Assembly (NCBI GenBank): GCA_016201185.1
Contig: JACQDG010000012.1
Coordinates: 1 to 8,914, forward strand
DNA from: Acidobacteriota bacterium
Lineage (GTDB): Bacteria > Acidobacteriota > Terriglobia > Bryobacterales > JACQDG01
Reading direction: 5' to 3'
DNA length: 8,914 bases
Positions 6,083-8,914 of the stretch are shown here, piece after piece (the first letter of the stretch is position 1; each line of letters opens with the position of its first letter). The position numbers were made by a program, and so were the translations under genes. Below the pieces are notes generated by a model. The model did not search any database, was not told the origin of the DNA, and was given only the letters and a program-made list of their open reading frames with translations.

Positions 6083-7366
6083 ATGGTCGGCGAGACCGTT
6101 TCCCATTACCGCATCCTGGAAAAGCTGGGCGGAGGCGGGATGGGTGTGGTGTACAAGGCAGAAGACACCAAGCTGGGCCGCACGGTGGCCCTCAAGTTCC
6201 TGCCGCCGGAGCTCTCCCAGGACCGCCAGGCCCTCGAACGTTTCCAGCGCGAGGCCCGCGCCGCCTCGGCGCTCAACCATCCCAACATCTGCACCATTTA
6301 CGACATCGATGAGCACGAGGGCCGACCGTTCATCGCCATGGAATTGCTCGAAGGCCAGACGCTCAAGCACGCCATCGGCGGCGCGCCGTTCGACACGGTG
6401 AAGCTGGTGGAGCTGGCGATTCAGATCGCGGACGCGCTGGAAGCGGCTCACGCCAAGGGCATCGTGCACCGGGACATCAAGCCGGCAAACATTTTTGTCA
6501 CGCGGCGCGGCCCGGCTAAGTTGCTCGATTTCGGCCTGGCTAAACTGGCCCCGGAACGAGGGGGCGCGGAGGAAGAAGCCGTCGCCGCGGCCCTGCCGAC
6601 CGTCACGCGCGAGGAGCTTCTGACGAGCCCCGGCGTGGCCATCGGCACGGTGGCTTACATGTCGCCTGAACAGGCCCGCGGCGAGAAGCTCGATGCCCGG
6701 ACGGACCTGTTTTCCGTGGGCGCGGTGCTTTATGAGATGGCGACGGGCCGCATGGCCTTCCCCGGCCCCACCACGGCGACTATCTTCGACGCAATCCTCA
6801 ACAAAGCGCCGGCGCCGCCCTCTCGCCTGAATCCCGATCTGCCGGCGCAACTCGAGCAGATCATCAGCAACGCGCTCGAGAAGGACCGCGACCTTCGCTA
6901 CCAGCACGCCTCCGACCTGCTGGCCGAGCTGAAGCGGCTGAAACGGAACCTGGAGTCTGGGCGGTCGGGCGCGGTGAGCGCGGCGGTTCCGGTGGTGACG
7001 CCGCAGCCTGAGGCGCCGCGGAAGGCCCGGATGCCGGGGCGGACCATCGGCTTGGCTGCCGTGGCAGTCGTCGTGGTTGCGGTCCTCGCCTTTCTGTTGC
7101 GGCCGGCGCCGGCCCCGCCCTGCGTTTCACGCGCATGGATCCCCGCACCAATTCGACTTCGCTGTGGGAAGTCAAAGCAGACGGCGCCAACCTTCATCCG
7201 TTGCTTCCCGGCTGGAACAACCCGCCTGCAGAATGCTGCGGGAGCTGGACGCCGGATGGAAGGTATTTTCTTTTCCTTCGCCAGGACGACCAGAGGGCAA
7301 ATATCTGGGCTATTCGCGAGAAGAGCGGCGTCTTTGAGAGACCCAGCCGCGCTCCGGTGCAATTGA
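6083..7366 (+). CDS. Ser/Thr protein kinase (PASTA-less, Hanks type) with TM helix; frame broken after the TM
   Basis: This is a membrane-anchored bacterial Hanks-type protein kinase. The domain spans about residues 9-286 from the ATG at 6083: glycine loop LGGGGMGVVYKAE (15-27), ATP lysine Lys38 in VALKFL, alpha-C Glu57, catalytic loop HRDIKPAN with Asp131, DFG with Asp149, and SPEQ (194-197) for the usual APE. All catalytic residues are present, and HRD marks it as an RD kinase likely activated by phosphorylation. The activation segment is long and rich in Ala/Glu. A basic stretch and one TM helix (about 322-339, IGLAAVAVVVVAVLAFLL) follow, then RPAPAPP. From about residue 347 (7121) the frame is no longer credible; it reads Arg/Ser/Pro-rich sequence to a TGA at 7364, while a beta-propeller is encoded in another frame. 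Full relatives in Acidobacteriota continue into a PD40/TolB propeller. The gene lies 44 bases after nuoN on the same strand with no visible terminator between. The start is supported by the typical GETVSHYRILEKLG opening; no clear Shine-Dalgarno. Confidence 0.88.
   Translation: MVGETVSHYRILEKLGGGGMGVVYKAEDTKLGRTVALKFLPPELSQDRQALERFQREARAASALNHPNICTIYDIDEHEGRPFIAMELLEGQTLKHAIGGAPFDTVKLVELAIQIADALEAAHAKGIVHRDIKPANIFVTRRGPAKLLDFGLAKLAPERGGAEEEAVAAALPTVTREELLTSPGVAIGTVAYMSPEQARGEKLDARTDLFSVGAVLYEMATGRMAFPGPTTATIFDAILNKAPAPPSRLNPDLPAQLEQIISNALEKDRDLRYQHASDLLAELKRLKRNLESGRSGAVSAAVPVVTPQPEAPRKARMPGRTIGLAAVAVVVVAVLAFLLRPAPAPPCVSRAWIPAPIRLRCGKSKQTAPTFIRCFPAGTTRLQNAAGAGRRMEGIFFSFARTTRGQISGLFARRAASLRDPAALRCN
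7101..7114. repeat. Perfect 14-base GC palindrome at the kinase/propeller break
   Basis: GGCCGGCGCCGGCC equals its own reverse complement and is followed by CCCGCCC. It encodes the RPAPAP linker after the kinase TM helix and lies exactly where the credible frame switches from kinase to propeller. It could be ordinary Pro/Ala linker coding, a site prone to hairpin-driven deletion, or a spot where sequencing or assembly failed. Confidence 0.7.
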
Positions 7367-8262
7367 CCACTGGGCCGATGAGTTTCGTCTCCTATGTTCC
7401 CGGCAAAGATGGTAAGAAGATTTTTGCTTTGGGCCTGCAGCAGAAGGGAGAACTGGTGCGCTACGACGCCGGCGCCCGGCAGTTCGTTCCCTTTCTCGGA
7501 GGGATTTCAGCAAGGGAGGTGAGTTTTTCGCACGACGGTCAGTGGGCAGCCTACGTGAGCTTTCCAGAACGCATCCTGTGGCGCAGCAAGGTGGATGGCA
7601 GCCAGCGGTTCCAGCTCACTTTTCCGCCGGCACAGGCTTTTTACCCGGGCTGGTCGCCGGACCAGAAAAAGATTGCCTTTGGAGGAACTGCTCCTGGCAA
7701 GCCCTCAAAGATTTACGTCATCCCGGCCGCGGGCGGCACTCCCCAACAGGTGATGCCGGGGGAGCGTTACGAGGGAAACCCCAACTGGTCGCCCGACGGA
7801 AACTCGCTGCTTTTTGGCCGCCTGCCATTCTTGGAAGGCGGGGTTTCCGGGCTTGTCGCCCTTCACGTGCTGGATCTACGGACGGACCAGATTTCGACGA
7901 TCCCAGGCTCGGAAGGTTTGGCCTACCCCTCTCTTTCGCCAGATGGGCGTTACATCGCCGCCTCGCGAGACCAGCAAAATGTGATGCTCTACGACTCTAA
8001 GACCCAAAAGTGGACCGAGGCAGCCACGCTTCGCGCTAACAGCCTCTATTGGTCGAGGGACGGAAAGTATATTTACTTCGACAATTTCGCTGCAATTTAT
8101 CGCGTGCGAATCAGCGATCGCAAGCTCGAGGAAGTTCTAAACCTCAAGGATGTCCGGCGCATAGGGGGACCGTCGAGCGGCCTGGCCCCGGACGGCTCCG
8201 TCTTTCTGGTTCGCAACATCGGCAGCGAGGAGATCTACGCTCTGGAGTTGCAGGCGCCGTAG
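7135..8262 (+). CDS. TolB/PD40 beta-propeller fragment, the displaced C-terminal half of the kinase (or a paralogue)
   Basis: This is a WD40/PD40-like beta-propeller, probably the extracytoplasmic sensing or binding half of the upstream kinase. Counting from the ATG at 7135, repeat motifs recur: SWTPDG (37-42), SFSHDG (130-135), GWSPDQ (172-177), NWSPDG (217-222), SLSPDG (267-271) and YWSRDG (305-310), with a weaker APDG at 351. The ATG is probably not a real start. The same frame is open just upstream and reads ALRFTR (7117-7134), which is the end of a blade strand that normally follows a WSPDG motif, so the frame enters in mid-blade. No signal peptide or Shine-Dalgarno is seen. About 150-200 residues of propeller between the kinase TM and this point appear missing, and the frame is shifted relative to the kinase. 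Base composition is visibly less GC-rich than the kinase half. Similar propellers also occur in CadC-like winged-helix regulators, so origin from another paralogue is possible. It ends ELQAP, TAG at 8260. Confidence 0.8.
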   Translation: MDPRTNSTSLWEVKADGANLHPLLPGWNNPPAECCGSWTPDGRYFLFLRQDDQRANIWAIREKSGVFERPSRAPVQLTTGPMSFVSYVPGKDGKKIFALGLQQKGELVRYDAGARQFVPFLGGISAREVSFSHDGQWAAYVSFPERILWRSKVDGSQRFQLTFPPAQAFYPGWSPDQKKIAFGGTAPGKPSKIYVIPAAGGTPQQVMPGERYEGNPNWSPDGNSLLFGRLPFLEGGVSGLVALHVLDLRTDQISTIPGSEGLAYPSLSPDGRYIAASRDQQNVMLYDSKTQKWTEAATLRANSLYWSRDGKYIYFDNFAAIYRVRISDRKLEEVLNLKDVRRIGGPSSGLAPDGSVFLVRNIGSEEIYALELQAP

Positions 8263-8271
8263 TCGTTGTGT

Positions 8272-8914
8272 CTATCTGCTCGACAGGGTTCCGCCAGCGC
8301 CGGAGGGCGACGCCGCGCCCGGCGGGCGGCTATACCACGCCGCGAGCACCTGCCGGGCGGGCTTGCCGAGCGGGCTGAAGGAGCCGTCGTAGGAGCCTGC
8401 ATCGCCACTACTGGGCCACTTCCACCAATAGAGCCCGGCGAACCACGGACGGCCGTAGAAAGCCTCGAAGACCGTCGAGTAGCAGCGCTTCTGCAGCTCG
8501 GGATTGAGCGGGGCGTCGTTGGTCTCCCAAGGGCGGACGGCGGCGGTGGCCCGCGCCGGATAGCCAACCTCGGTGAACAGCACCGGCTTATTGTATTTCT
8601 GTGACACGGCGGCCAGCTTCTCGACCAGTCCCCTCACCCGAGGCGAATCAGCCCGCGGTTCCTGGCCGGTCTCAGCCAGCGGATAGTACATGTTCACGCC
8701 GATGTAATCGAGAGCGTCCCAGAAGGGGAGTTTCTCAAATTCGTCACCCCAGGAGGAGGCATACGTGAGCCGGCCGGAGTAGACGCGCCGCAGATCGGCG
8801 ATCAAAGCCCGCCAGGGCGCTTCCTGGCCGGTCAGGCCGCCCAGCTCGTTGCCGACGACCAGCAGGTCCACGTCGTAGAGCTCGGCCATCCGCGCGTAAT
8901 GGAGCAGCCAGCGG
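8272..8914 (-). CDS. GH113-like glycoside hydrolase (beta-mannanase-type TIM barrel), 5' part outside the window
   Basis: The C-terminal part of a TIM-barrel glycoside hydrolase is visible. The frame is open to the window edge: codons before the Met at 8889-8887 read RWLLHYAR and run smoothly into MAELYDVDLLVVGNELGG, so that Met is internal. Catalytic pair: Glu in GNELGG (8845-8847), placed at the end of strand 4 as general acid/base, and Glu in PVLFTEVGYPA (8569-8571), placed at the end of strand 7 as nucleophile. Between them come LPFWDALDYIGVNMYYPL and SGRLTYASSW, typical of family GH113 beta-1,4-mannan-cleaving enzymes. The FAGLYWWKWPSSG stretch supplies aromatic substrate-binding residues. 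The C-terminus is a short Gly/Ala/Ser-rich tail. Spacing between the two Glu (92 residues) looks intact. Family assignment is by motif memory; substrate is not proven and a related clan GH-A family is possible. It converges on the propeller gene, with 9 bases between stops. Confidence 0.8.
   Translation of the reverse strand, partial: RWLLHYARMAELYDVDLLVVGNELGGLTGQEAPWRALIADLRRVYSGRLTYASSWGDEFEKLPFWDALDYIGVNMYYPLAETGQEPRADSPRVRGLVEKLAAVSQKYNKPVLFTEVGYPARATAAVRPWETNDAPLNPELQKRCYSTVFEAFYGRPWFAGLYWWKWPSSGDAGSYDGSFSPLGKPARQVLAAWYSRPPGAASPSGAGGTLSSR

Noticed and set aside
8263..8271. Shared terminator between the convergent propeller and hydrolase genes
   Set aside because: Only 9 bases separate the stop codons and there is no hairpin followed by a T-run; nearby GC-rich inverted matches lie inside coding sequence.

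Overview
The window is GC-rich and gene-dense, with six consecutive membrane-arm genes of respiratory complex I (NADH:quinone oxidoreductase) on the + strand. These are a 5'-truncated nuoH, then nuoJ, nuoK, nuoL, nuoM and nuoN (1-6038). A + strand eukaryotic-like Ser/Thr protein kinase follows after 44 bases. The kinase reading frame breaks just after its transmembrane helix, and the rest of a TolB/PD40-type beta-propeller continues in another frame to 8262. At the right edge a - strand glycoside hydrolase resembling family GH113 converges on it (stop at 8272) and runs out of the window.

The organism is most likely an Acidobacteriota member or a close relative. This is inferred from the kinase-TM-PD40 layout, the propeller's sequence style and the GC-rich coding. 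No marker gene is present to confirm it.

The nuo genes are tightly packed, with gaps of 10, 6 and 12 bases and overlaps of 4 and 31 bases. nuoK, nuoL and nuoN use GTG, TTG and GTG starts, so they look like one translationally coupled transcript. Together they form the quinone-binding heel (NuoH), the E-channel region (NuoJ/K) and the three antiporter-like proton pumps (NuoL/M/N). NuoI, usually encoded between nuoH and nuoJ, is absent from that place.

The main surprise is a cluster of lesions. NuoL lacks about 70 residues in frame, covering the segment that normally holds the second set of essential Lys/His residues. NuoM loses its normal C-terminus exactly where NuoN begins without its usual leader. 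The kinase-propeller gene is cut in mid-blade with a frame change, at a perfect 14-base GC palindrome. Either this locus is accumulating deletions and its complex I is defective, or the assembly has dropped short segments at several places. Read mapping would separate these. I see no RNA genes, IS elements, CRISPR arrays or convincing terminators. No stretch over 300 bases lacks a gene.
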